Shown in pieces: positions 29,305 to 37,504 of a stretch of 53,271 nucleotides of DNA; position 1 is the stretch's first letter, and the number at the start of each line of letters is the position of its first letter. Origin of the DNA: a virus; the IMG/VR virus record IMGVR_UViG_3300034374_002820, positions 1 to 53,271 of that record; one strand, given 5' to 3'. The notes below the pieces were generated by a model. That model searched no databases. It saw only the letters and a program-made list of their open reading frames with translations, and was not told the DNA's origin. The position numbers and the translations under genes were made by a program.

Positions 29305-30837
29305 ATGATAGCAACAAACGAAACCACAAAAGAAAAACTCCGTGATGTCCTTCTGGAAAAGATGGTATCTCAGTCGAGATCAGACTTTTTCACATTTACA
29401 AAGGCAATCGCCCCAATTCTCATCCCCGACTTTGTCGTGGGAAGACACATTGAAGTAATCTGTGACACCCTACAGAAAGTCTCGGAAGGCGAGATCAAAC
29501 GGCAGATGGTCTTCCTACCACCCCGCTCATCAAAGTCTGTCCTATGTTCCAAGATCTTTCCAGCATGGCACATGGGTTTACACCCTGCCCATCAGATCCT
29601 GTGCGTGTCTCACTCCGACCGTCTCGCCACCGACTTCGGTCGATCAGTCAGGGACATTGTAAATGACCCCCTATTCTCGGTAATCTTCCCCGGTGTATCC
29701 CTCAGAAAAGACGTACGGGCCGCAGGCAAATGGGAAACAAACCAGAACGGTGTCTACTTCGCCGCCGGTGTAAAGTCCCAGATCGCTGGACGTGGCGCTC
29801 ATGTTGCAATCCTTGACGACGTAATGTCCGAGGAAGACGCATTCTCCGAAGCCGGACGGCGCTATGTAAAAGAATGGTACCCTGCGGGCCTAAGAACCCG
29901 CATGATGCCAAACGGCGGAATCATCATCATCAACACCCGGTATCACGAGGACGACATCTGCGGCTGGCTCCTCCGAAACTCGGAGGAGGACGAGTGGAAC
30001 GTCCTCAAGATCCCTGCATGGATCGATGAAGAATCCTCAAAAATCCTCAGTCTCCCTGTCGGCTCCTCATACTTCCCCGAATGGAAAACCACAGAATCTT
30101 TGAAGCTCGATGAAGCCGAGATCAAGAAGTATAACGGGACACGTTATTGGGAAGCCCTGTACATGCAGAACCCTGTCCCTGCCGAGGGTGGTCTCCTGAA
30201 AAAAAGTTGGTTCCAAGAATGGGAACACCCTGAGCCCCCCGAGTGTGACTTCATCATCCAGACCTTGGATACCGCATTCTCCACCCGGAGCACGGCGGAC
30301 AACTCGGTGATTCAGACATGGGGAATCTTCGAGTCTATCGAGGTTGATTCTTCGGGTCAGGAACACCATGTAGGGAACCTGATCCTTCTGTCGAATGTCG
30401 TAGGTAAATTCGAATACCCCGAACTCCGAATGATCGCCCAAGATCTTTACTCTGAGCACTCCCCAGACGTGATGATCATTGAAAAGAAAGCCAGCGGTCA
30501 ATCCCTGATCCAAGACTTGCGACGTGCTGGTCTTCCAATCCGTGAGTACACTCCTGACAAAGACAAGGTCTCAAGGGTCAACGCAATTTCACCCTTGGTC
30601 GAAAGCGGAAGAATCTGGATTCCAAAAGAAAAACCATGGGGCGATTCTCTGATACTCGAAGCAGCATCATTCCCCAATGCCGCCCACGATGATCAGGTCG
30701 ATGCCATGACCATGGCAATCCACTACATGCGAGAATCATGGAGACTTGAGCATCCCTTCGATTCGTCCTATAATCAGGAGGACGAACCCCCGGGACAACC
30801 TCGGGGTAAGACCTACTGGAATTCAGTAGCTGCTTAG
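29305..30837 (+). CDS. terL: Terminase large subunit
   Basis: A 510-residue packaging motor. ATPase: MVFLPPRSSKSVLCS is the Walker A-like motif (about residue 70; P-P-R-S-S-K-S), HVAILDDV is Walker B (about 168), and IIINTRYHEDDI is the coupling block. Nuclease (RNase H-like fold): LDTAFS (about 317), MIIEKKASGQSLI (about 393) and HDDQVDAMTMAI (about 457) give the metal-binding acids. The C-terminal tail is proline- and glycine-rich. No clear ribosome site precedes the ATG. The 116 bases before it hold no gene. Length and motif spacing fit the headful-type families of podoviruses, which agrees with a circularly permuted genome. Confidence 0.95.
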   Translation: MIATNETTKEKLRDVLLEKMVSQSRSDFFTFTKAIAPILIPDFVVGRHIEVICDTLQKVSEGEIKRQMVFLPPRSSKSVLCSKIFPAWHMGLHPAHQILCVSHSDRLATDFGRSVRDIVNDPLFSVIFPGVSLRKDVRAAGKWETNQNGVYFAAGVKSQIAGRGAHVAILDDVMSEEDAFSEAGRRYVKEWYPAGLRTRMMPNGGIIIINTRYHEDDICGWLLRNSEEDEWNVLKIPAWIDEESSKILSLPVGSSYFPEWKTTESLKLDEAEIKKYNGTRYWEALYMQNPVPAEGGLLKKSWFQEWEHPEPPECDFIIQTLDTAFSTRSTADNSVIQTWGIFESIEVDSSGQEHHVGNLILLSNVVGKFEYPELRMIAQDLYSEHSPDVMIIEKKASGQSLIQDLRRAGLPIREYTPDKDKVSRVNAISPLVESGRIWIPKEKPWGDSLILEAASFPNAAHDDQVDAMTMAIHYMRESWRLEHPFDSSYNQEDEPPGQPRGKTYWNSVAA

Positions 30838-30853
30838 AAACCCAAGGACACCC

Positions 30854-33800
30854 ATGGCACTCCCTAACGACAACATTAACATCCTAGATTTTATTCTCCC
30901 AGACGAAATGGATCTAGACGCTATTCCTTTTGAGCCAGCCCCCGAGATTTTTTTCTCGGACAATCTCGCTGAAGAATACCTTGATGAATCCGAGATCGAA
31001 AGAATCGGAAGCATTGTCATGGACTCTTACACGTCAGACAAAGAATCCCGGGCTGAATGGGAAAGCATGTTCGAGAAAGGCTTCGAACTCCTTGGTCTCA
31101 AGTTAAACACAACCTCTGAGCCTTTCGAGGGTGCCTGCACAGCCGTACATCCCCTACTGATCGAGAGCGCCGTAAAGTTCCAATCAAAGGCTTCCGAGGA
31201 ACTCTTCCCACCACAGGGTCCTGTTAAAGCCCAGATCATCGGCAAATCCAATGCTGAAAAAGAAGACCAGTCCGAACGTGTCCAGTCATTCATGAACTTC
31301 CAGCTCACCGAAGTAATGCCAGAATACTTTGACGAATTCGAGCGTATGCTCTTCCATCTCCCACTTGTAGGCTCGGCATTCAAGAAAATCTACTATGACC
31401 CCGCCTCGGAACGCCCTGTCTCCGAGTTCGTCCCCGTTGACCAGTTCTATGTCTCGTACAACGCCACGGACCTACGCCGGGCTGACCGATACACCCACGT
31501 CATTTACATGACCCCCCACGAACTCCAGAAGCAGATCATGTCCGGGATGTATCGTGACATCGATCTCTCAGAGCCCGGAAACTTCCAGCCATCGACCATG
31601 AGCCAGACAATCAACTCAATCATGGGCATCGAATTCAACGCCGAGCACGACAAGCAGTACACCCTGCTAGAACAGCACCTGTACCTCGAACTCGAGGATG
31701 ACGAATTCCCATCACCTTATATTGTCACCGTTGAAAACGACTCTGGTCAGGTCCTCGGCATCCGACGCAACTGGAACGAAAACGATCCAACCCGTGAGAA
31801 GAAGATGTACTTCACTCACTACAAGTACGTCCCCGGCTTCGGCTTCTACGGTCTCGGCCTGATTCACTTCCTCGGTAACATGACCATGTCTGCCACTCTG
31901 GCAATGCGTTCCCTCCTAGATGCTGGCCAGTTTGCCAATCTACCCGGCGGCTTCAAGGCCCGTGGCATCAGGATTGTCGGCGGTGATGATCCCATCGCCC
32001 CCGGCGAGTTCAAGGAAGTCGAAGCAACGGGTATGGACCTGAACAAGGCCATTGTCCCACTCCCTTACAAGGAGCCTTCCCAGACCCTGTTCCAGCTTCT
32101 GGGCTTTATCACGCAAGCCGGTCAAAAATTCGCAGACTCCACGGACGCTGTGGTATCTGATGCATCGAACTACGGACCCGTGGGTACGACCTTGGCTCTT
32201 ATCGAGGCTTCAGCAAAGCTCTTCTCGGCCATTCACAAGCGCCTACACAAGAGTCAGAAAGATGAACTCCGGATTTTGGCCCGGCTAAACTACGAGTTCC
32301 TCCCAGATGAGCAGATGATGATCCCTATTCCGGGCCGTGAACTACCTGTCACCCGTTCTGACTTCGACGGACGTGTCGATATCATCCCGGTCTCTGACCC
32401 TAACATTCCCTCACAGGCTCATCGTCTGGCACAGGCCCAGCTACTTCTCCAGATTTCAGCACAGTCAACCCCCGGCACCTATGACATGCGAGAAGTACAC
32501 AGGTCCTTGCTCACAGCCGCCGGTGTACGGGAACCATCACGTTTCCTATCCGCCGAAAAGGAACCTCAGGAACAAGATCCTGTCTCTGATATTCTGGCGG
32601 CATCAAAGGGTCTCCCGATCTCTGCCTTCCCCGGTCAGGATCATCAGGCATACATCCGAGTCTTCACATCATTCTTGCAAGACCCCACCCTTGGCCAGAA
32701 CAAGATTCTTCAAAGCATCGGTCCGATCCTACAAGCCGCCATCAGGGATCATATGATGATGCAGTATCAGGAGACCATGAGTGGTCTGATGAATGAAGCC
32801 GGTGTCGCACAAAACCCAGATGTCATGCCCGAGATCATGGCCGAGGCCGCTCAACAGATCCTGAATGCTAACCAGCAGCTCGGTCAGTACCAGAGTCTGG
32901 AACAGCAGCAACTAGCCCTAGAGTCCAGAAGTCTTGAGCTAAAGGAAAAGAGCTTAGATCAGGACAACGCCAGAGAGATGGCCGACCTCTCCCTGAAGAA
33001 ACAGGAACTCGACATCCGCCGCCGTGGTCAGGACATCGACGCAGCAAAAGACATCGGTGTCAACACAATCCGAAACAAGGAAGCCGAGAACAAAAAGGAC
33101 ATCATGCTCCAGAAATTCCTTTTGGAAGGACTTGGCAAGATGCGAGACATTAACTTATCACAAGAGACCAAAGGATTTGCCGACGGCGGAGCCGCAGAAA
33201 TCAAAGGGTATAAACCCGGAGGCACGGTAACCTTTGACGATGTCATTGCCTTGATCAATAGCTACGATCCTGAACAGCTAGGTACCGGCTCTGATATTTA
33301 CCCCGACGAAGCCCGTGCCATGGCGGAAGCAGCAGCATATCGAAACAACATGAGTATGTACGAAGATATTCAGAACACTAAGAAATCACAGTTCTCTGAA
33401 ACCCCGGATATTAATGTATCAGGGTTAAAAGTACCAGAAGTAGAGCCCCTGTCTCCCACCGACGCAAGCATGTTCAAGGCTATGCAGAGTCTGCCAGAAG
33501 TAAAGCCCCTGTCTCCCACCGATGCAAGCATGTTCGAGGCTATGCAGAGTCTACCAGAAGTAAAGCCCACGGCACCTCAGAGTACTACGTCAGAAGAAGT
33601 AGAAGAACCCACGACATCCCAGATTCTAGGGGGCCGTCCACAACATTTATATACGCACCCAATAACTACATTTATGGAAGGTCTTGGAGGCCGTGAGGGC
33701 GATTACGATCATTGGGATAAAATAGCCAACGAATTCACTCTAGCTTACGGTGTTGTTCCTGAAATCGATAGTGTTACTATTGTCTTGGATGCCAAGGGCA

Positions 33801-34369
33801 ACATTGATGAGGAGAAAACTGATATCTCCGGTGCCAGAAAAGGTGATATTGATGATCCGGATGCTCTGTATTTGGCAGACTACAATAATGATAAGAAAGC
33901 CTTTGCGGAAGCCGTTGCCTTACAATTTTATAATGAAGTTAAAGATCAAGAATATAATGGAAAACCCTTAAAAGCTTATAATGAAGAAGCTCAAGCAGCA
34001 GTGATTGATACTATCTATAATTTCCGAGAGGCTTCGGGCTGGGACGATGTTAGCCTGTTTCTAGATGAGTCAGATAATATTGGTACTGAGGATTATAATA
34101 GGGATAACCTCCTCCAGTTCACACGAAATTTTAGGGCAGGTGGAAAATTTCTACCGGGCATGTTAAAAAGAAGACTCTTAGCATACAATATGGTTGCACC
34201 TTTAGAAGACCGAGCAGTCAAAATTGAAATCTCAGAAAGACTTGGTGAAGACGGGGAACGAACAGGAACATTTTACGATATCTACAACGCAAACGGTGAT
34301 ATTATGCAAAGATGGGAAAAAGATTATGAGGTTCCCCCAAAAGATCTAGGTACCTTACTGGTGGAGTAA
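30854..34369 (+). CDS. Portal protein fused to a GH24-like lysozyme domain
   Basis: A 1171-residue protein. Residues 1 to about 600 are a podovirus portal: FEGACTAVHPLLIESAVKF, SEELFPPQGPVK, PLVGSAFKKIYYDP and FVPVDQFYVSYNATDLRRADR, with PGEFKEVEATGMDL and VGTTLALIEASAKLFSAIHKRLH later. Residues about 650-770 are a coiled coil. The motif GFADGG comes at about 774. A 20-residue tandem repeat spans about 861-905. From about 938 the sequence looks like phage lysozyme: MEGLGGREGDYDHWD...FTLAYGVVP for the catalytic lobe (E...D...T), then AAVIDTIYNFREASGW, LLQFTRNFRAGGKFLPGML and KRRLLAYNMV. Usual portals have 500-750 residues, so this is an uncommon fusion. The lysozyme could open the wall at entry or serve in lysis if cut free at GFADGG. 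Portal call strong, lysozyme call good. Confidence 0.85.
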   Translation: MALPNDNINILDFILPDEMDLDAIPFEPAPEIFFSDNLAEEYLDESEIERIGSIVMDSYTSDKESRAEWESMFEKGFELLGLKLNTTSEPFEGACTAVHPLLIESAVKFQSKASEELFPPQGPVKAQIIGKSNAEKEDQSERVQSFMNFQLTEVMPEYFDEFERMLFHLPLVGSAFKKIYYDPASERPVSEFVPVDQFYVSYNATDLRRADRYTHVIYMTPHELQKQIMSGMYRDIDLSEPGNFQPSTMSQTINSIMGIEFNAEHDKQYTLLEQHLYLELEDDEFPSPYIVTVENDSGQVLGIRRNWNENDPTREKKMYFTHYKYVPGFGFYGLGLIHFLGNMTMSATLAMRSLLDAGQFANLPGGFKARGIRIVGGDDPIAPGEFKEVEATGMDLNKAIVPLPYKEPSQTLFQLLGFITQAGQKFADSTDAVVSDASNYGPVGTTLALIEASAKLFSAIHKRLHKSQKDELRILARLNYEFLPDEQMMIPIPGRELPVTRSDFDGRVDIIPVSDPNIPSQAHRLAQAQLLLQISAQSTPGTYDMREVHRSLLTAAGVREPSRFLSAEKEPQEQDPVSDILAASKGLPISAFPGQDHQAYIRVFTSFLQDPTLGQNKILQSIGPILQAAIRDHMMMQYQETMSGLMNEAGVAQNPDVMPEIMAEAAQQILNANQQLGQYQSLEQQQLALESRSLELKEKSLDQDNAREMADLSLKKQELDIRRRGQDIDAAKDIGVNTIRNKEAENKKDIMLQKFLLEGLGKMRDINLSQETKGFADGGAAEIKGYKPGGTVTFDDVIALINSYDPEQLGTGSDIYPDEARAMAEAAAYRNNMSMYEDIQNTKKSQFSETPDINVSGLKVPEVEPLSPTDASMFKAMQSLPEVKPLSPTDASMFEAMQSLPEVKPTAPQSTTSEEVEEPTTSQILGGRPQHLYTHPITTFMEGLGGREGDYDHWDKIANEFTLAYGVVPEIDSVTIVLDAKGNIDEEKTDISGARKGDIDDPDALYLADYNNDKKAFAEAVALQFYNEVKDQEYNGKPLKAYNEEAQAAVIDTIYNFREASGWDDVSLFLDESDNIGTEDYNRDNLLQFTRNFRAGGKFLPGMLKRRLLAYNMVAPLEDRAVKIEISERLGEDGERTGTFYDIYNANGDIMQRWEKDYEVPPKDLGTLLVE
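33434..33568 (+). repeat. 60-bp tandem repeats in the portal linker
   Basis: Two full 60-bp units (33434-33493 and 33494-33553) and a 15-bp partial third encode PEV[E/K]PLSPTDASMF[K/E]AMQSL. They lie between the coiled coil and the lysozyme-like domain and form a proline-rich spacer. The near identity at DNA level indicates recent duplication. Confidence 0.85.
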
Positions 34370-34374
34370 CATAG

Positions 34375-34521
34375 ATGCCTTGGCGTAATGTTGGAAATGT
34401 GGTACAAAAGAAAGTAGGCGGTAAATGGAAGAAACATGCCAAGGCTTCTTCTGTTGATAACGCCAAGAAAATGATCCGTCGTCTTTACCAAGTCGAGCGG
34501 AAAACGACAAAAGGAAAATAG
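34375..34521 (+). CDS. Small basic protein, 48 aa
   Basis: A 48-codon frame starting MPWRNVGNVVQKKVGGKWKKHAK, ending ERKTTKGK, six bases after the portal stop. It is very basic, with a helix SVDNAKKMIRRLYQV. Short proteins starting MPW with Lys/Gly-rich sequence are frequent next to portal or capsid genes in marine phages and may bind packaged DNA. Function unproven. Confidence 0.65.
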   Translation: MPWRNVGNVVQKKVGGKWKKHAKASSVDNAKKMIRRLYQVERKTTKGK

Positions 34522-34526
34522 GTATT

Positions 34527-34724
34527 ATGAAAGGCAAAATGAGCAAGGGTCCCGGTAAACTGGCCCCGAGTCAGGATTGGTCTAAACTCCCCTCTTCAGA
34601 ATGGACGGTGCGATCACATGTTGCCGTTTTACGTGGTGATCCTTCCAGTGATTACAACACAAACGTGACGCCAACCATGGCAAATCTTTCCTCGTACACG
34701 GCAAAGGCCAGCCGAAGAAAGTAA
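34527..34724 (+). CDS. Doubtful hypothetical protein, 65 aa
   Basis: A 65-codon frame (starts MKGKMSKGPGKLAPSQDW) begins five bases after the previous stop, with AGG close to the ATG. The first half looks natural. The second half (TPTMANLSSYTAKASRRK) does not, whereas another frame over 34652-34736 reads NHGKSFLVHGKGQPKKVIETV, which looks more protein-like but has no start. A frameshift, real or a sequencing error, in this small gene is likely. Not recognised. Confidence 0.4.
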   Translation: MKGKMSKGPGKLAPSQDWSKLPSSEWTVRSHVAVLRGDPSSDYNTNVTPTMANLSSYTAKASRRK

Positions 34725-34922
34725 TCGAAACTGTTTGAAGACCTAAAATCCGAGATTCGGCAGGAAATTGATGGTGTCCAGTCGAGTCTGTCCAAAGGTG
34801 TTTGCGAAACTTATGCAGAGTATCAGCGCATGGTAGGAATGATCCACGGTTTAGAGTTGGCCATTTCAAAGTGTTCTGATATTGAGAGAAGACTCACCGA
34901 ATATGATGAGGAAGAATTTTAA
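34725..34922 (+). CDS. Small helical protein lacking a standard start codon
   Basis: Directly after the TAA at 34722-34724 the same frame continues KLFEDLKSEIRQEIDGVQSS, then GVCETYAEYQRMVGMIHGLE and DIERRLTEYDEEEF. The helix and the Y-E-YQR-VGMI-GLE pattern look like a conserved small phage protein that sits between portal and capsid genes. The first ATG falls only at about residue 36; a CTG at 34731 would give the whole protein. So it uses a non-standard start, a frameshift or stop readthrough from the preceding frame, or the sequence has an error. The extent is given from the stop codon. Confidence 0.5.
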   Translation, partial: SKLFEDLKSEIRQEIDGVQSSLSKGVCETYAEYQRMVGMIHGLELAISKCSDIERRLTEYDEEEF

Positions 34923-34927
34923 CCACC

Positions 34928-35344
34928 ATGTTTGAACCAGAACTAAGCCGATCCATGTTAAATGATGACTGGATCTCAGAGTCAGCTATCCCAGATCCAG
35001 AACCACTCCCAAAGATCCCCGGCTATCGTCTCCTGATCCGCCCTGTGCCGATCAGGTCAAAGACAAAGGGTGGCATCATTCTCCCTGACAAGGCCAAGGA
35101 TGACATGAAGTACCTGTCAACGGTGGGCCGTGTTCTCTCCGTGGGAGACTTGGCCTATGATGACAAGGACAAGTTTCAAAAAGGTCCATGGTGTAAACCG
35201 GGGGACTATGTTTGCTACGGTAAGCACACAGGTGCTAAGTTCTTATACAAGGGTGTCAGACTAATTATCTGCTATGATGATGAAATCACCATGGTGGTAG
35301 AAGATCCTTCAAGTCTTGACCCAATGTTTAATCTATCTAACTAG
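34928..35344 (+). CDS. GroES-like co-chaperonin
   Basis: A 138-residue protein with the Cpn10 beta-barrel pattern. IPGYRLLIRPVPIRSKTKGGIILPDKAK covers the first strands and the mobile loop (about residues 29-56). YLSTVGRVLSVGDLAY, GPWCKPGDYVCYGKHTGAKF and ICYDDEITMVVED follow in the order of GroES. The hydrophobic tripeptide of the mobile loop is G-I-I-L. The first 27 residues are an extra acidic tail. No GroEL homologue is present, so it would work with the host GroEL to fold the capsid protein encoded 2.5 kb downstream, as gp31 does in T4. It lies in the head-gene cluster. Confidence 0.85.
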   Translation: MFEPELSRSMLNDDWISESAIPDPEPLPKIPGYRLLIRPVPIRSKTKGGIILPDKAKDDMKYLSTVGRVLSVGDLAYDDKDKFQKGPWCKPGDYVCYGKHTGAKFLYKGVRLIICYDDEITMVVEDPSSLDPMFNLSN

Positions 35345-35372
35345 GCGTAATTCGATTGATTCGCCCCCAGCG

Positions 35373-35388
35373 GTGACCCCAAGGTCAC
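35373..35388 (+). promoter_or_regulatory. Hairpin just before the scaffold ribosome site
   Basis: GTGACC (35373-35378) and GGTCAC (35383-35388) flank a CCAA tetraloop. AGGAG, the ribosome site of the scaffold gene, begins within two bases after the stem. The hairpin could modulate initiation or mark a processing site between the GroES-like gene and the scaffold gene. Confidence 0.5.
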
Positions 35389-35403
35389 AGGAGAAAAATA
35401 AAA

Positions 35404-36366
35404 ATGTCCGAAGAAAACGAAGACGGTTGGTCAACCATCAACACCAGCCCCGACAATAAGAAAGAAGCCCCCCCTGTAATTGAATTCGAAGATAGCGAGG
35501 GTGATACTGTTGCCGCCCCAGAATCTCAGGTTGATCTTGAGATTGTGCAAGAAGAACAGAGCAACGAAAAGGAATCACAGGAGCCCGAAGAACTACAGGG
35601 CATCAACACCAAGGGTGCTGAGAAAAGAATCAGAAAACTGGTGGCACAGCGAAAAGAACGTGATGAACAGCTCACGCTTGCCTTGGATAAGATCAGGTAT
35701 CTTGAAAACGCTTTGTCCGACAAGGACAAGAACATCACTGATTATCAAAGACAGTCCATTGATTCAAAGAAGGAAGAGATCCAGCGCCGTGTAGAAACGG
35801 CAAAAGCATCTTTCTCCCGGGCCTTTGACGACGGAGACAAGGACACTCTTGTAAAGTCGCAGTCTGATCTATCAGAAGCTCAGGCTGAACTCAAGATGCT
35901 TGAGTACGCCATTCTAATGAACCCGCCAACGGCATCTGGTCGTGTAAAGGAACAGCAGTCTGTACAATACTCACCACAGAAGCCGTTAGATGAGGGTGCA
36001 GTTGAATGGGCAGAGAAGAACGCTTGGTTTGGCAAGGACAAGATTGGTACAACCATCGCCTTGGCCATGGATCAGACTCTGAAAGAAGAAGGCTTTGATC
36101 CAAGAGATGACGAGTTTTACGAGGAGCTGGACAAGAGATTGTCAACAGAGCTTCCCCCAAGACTTCGTCCTAGTGGTGGGGACGTAAAAACTAACACCCA
36201 AGTAGTAGCAGGTCAATCACGCAGACAGGCAACCTCAAATAAGGTAAGACTCACACAAGCTGATGTTAGTCTTGCCAAGAAATGGGGCCTTACTCTTGAA
36301 AGGTATGCAGCCGAAAAGAAGAAAGCAGAGCGATCTGCCGGTGACTATACCTTGATTAACGGATAG
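35404..36366 (+). CDS. Capsid scaffolding protein
   Basis: A 320-residue protein with the usual look of a podovirus scaffold. The N-terminal 65 residues are very acidic. A long coiled coil runs from about residue 68 to 165 (KGAEKRIRKLVAQRKERDEQLTLALDKIR and on), then WAEKNAWFGKDKIGTTIALAMDQTL and GFDPRDDEFYEELDKRL. The W-KN-WFG-D pattern followed by EG-DP-DEFY-ELD recurs in scaffold proteins of marine podoviruses. The C-terminus (RLTQADVSLAKKWGLTLERYAAEKK) is a basic helix that would touch the capsid protein. Gene order portal, scaffold, capsid supports the role. Confidence 0.85.
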   Translation: MSEENEDGWSTINTSPDNKKEAPPVIEFEDSEGDTVAAPESQVDLEIVQEEQSNEKESQEPEELQGINTKGAEKRIRKLVAQRKERDEQLTLALDKIRYLENALSDKDKNITDYQRQSIDSKKEEIQRRVETAKASFSRAFDDGDKDTLVKSQSDLSEAQAELKMLEYAILMNPPTASGRVKEQQSVQYSPQKPLDEGAVEWAEKNAWFGKDKIGTTIALAMDQTLKEEGFDPRDDEFYEELDKRLSTELPPRLRPSGGDVKTNTQVVAGQSRRQATSNKVRLTQADVSLAKKWGLTLERYAAEKKKAERSAGDYTLING

Positions 36367-36383
36367 CGTGGGAGAGACACAAC

Positions 36384-36875
36384 ATGGCACGAGTACTAGA
36401 GAAGAAATCAAGAACCGATAGCGAGCGAGACAGGGATTCACGTCAACATACAAAAGAGCGTCCCAACTGGCTAGACATCCCGGAGCACGTGATCAACACA
36501 TTTGATGACAAAGGCTTTGCCCTCAAGTGGGTCCGGATCTCAGTCAGAGGCGAAGAGGACACCAAGAACATCGGTGTCCGCCTTAACGAAGGTTGGGAAT
36601 TTGTGACGGAAGAAGAATGCCCTGAAATGGCTCGTAATTTCAAAGGTCTTGATCACGGTCGCCTTTCTGGTTGTATTATTCGTGGGGATGTAGCCCTTGC
36701 AAAAATGTCCCACGATCTGAGAGAAGACCGACTTTTTAGAGCCCACGAACGTACAAGAATGCTCAATGAAGCTGTTAATAACAGCCTCATGCGGGATAAC
36801 GATTCACGGGCTCCTATTACTAATGCAAGCAAATCAAGGGCAAGGACAGGCAGGTCCGCTCATTTCGATGGGTAA
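36384..36875 (+). CDS. Hypothetical virion-associated protein, 163 aa
   Basis: Not recognised by name. A charged N-terminus precedes RPNWLDIPEHVINTFDDKGFALKWVRISV, then NIGVRLNEGWEFVTEEECPEMA. LSGCIIRGDVALAKMSHDLREDRLFRAHERTRMLNEAVNNSLM forms the C-terminal helices. Its place between scaffold and decoration-like genes suggests a head-assembly or minor virion component. The W-x-R and G-W-x-x-V-T patterns are typical of conserved hypothetical proteins in marine phage head modules. Confidence 0.65.
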   Translation: MARVLEKKSRTDSERDRDSRQHTKERPNWLDIPEHVINTFDDKGFALKWVRISVRGEEDTKNIGVRLNEGWEFVTEEECPEMARNFKGLDHGRLSGCIIRGDVALAKMSHDLREDRLFRAHERTRMLNEAVNNSLMRDNDSRAPITNASKSRARTGRSAHFDG

Positions 36876-36911
36876 GACACTGCCACTCAGAGCTATCAAG
36901 GAGGAAATTTA

Positions 36912-37490
36912 ATGGCTTTGAATAAAGGTTTAAATGGCCTAGTCCCTGCTAGAATGCGAGGCTCGGGTGCCAACTCAGGTGGCACCACCCGCTATCGTAT
37001 TGCCAATGCTTTCGGTTCAAGCATCTTCTCAGGAGATATCGTAAAGCTAGGCTCAACAGGAACTGTTGAGGTCATCACCACGACTACTGATCACGTTCTC
37101 GGAACCTTCCAAGGTTGCGAATACGTTGATCCCGTTAGCAAGCAGCCAATTTTTGGCAAGTATTGGCCAGCCAGTACATCGTCTGTTGACGGAACCCCCT
37201 ATGCTATCGTCAATGACGATCCAGCATCCACTTACATCATTCAGGCTGACGCCACTGTCACCCTCGCTGATGTGGGTATTAACTACACCGTCACACTAGG
37301 TGCGGGCTCAACCCTGACTGGCCGTTCTGGCTTTGGTCTAAAGGTTGCTGGCCGTGCTACTGCTTCTGCAATGCTACAGGTAATCGGGCTTTCTAATGTC
37401 CCCGATAACGCCTTTGGCGATGCGAATCCAAAAGTTGAAGTCCGTCTCGTCCAGCATGTCGATTCTTACACTTCAGCAGCACAAAGCTAA
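36912..37490 (+). CDS. Putative head decoration protein
   Basis: A 192-residue, beta-rich protein starting MALNKGLNGLVPARMRGSGANSGG, with FSGDIVKLGSTGTVEVI and VLGTFQGCEYVDP suggesting a small beta-barrel domain. Later, TYIIQADATVTLADVGINYTV and VEVRLVQHVD complete the strands. It lies directly before the major capsid gene with AGGAGG upstream, the usual position of a head decoration or stabilisation protein. The call is by position and shape. Confidence 0.65.
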   Translation: MALNKGLNGLVPARMRGSGANSGGTTRYRIANAFGSSIFSGDIVKLGSTGTVEVITTTTDHVLGTFQGCEYVDPVSKQPIFGKYWPASTSSVDGTPYAIVNDDPASTYIIQADATVTLADVGINYTVTLGAGSTLTGRSGFGLKVAGRATASAMLQVIGLSNVPDNAFGDANPKVEVRLVQHVDSYTSAAQS

Positions 37491-37504
37491 GGGAGGTTTA
37501 GAAC

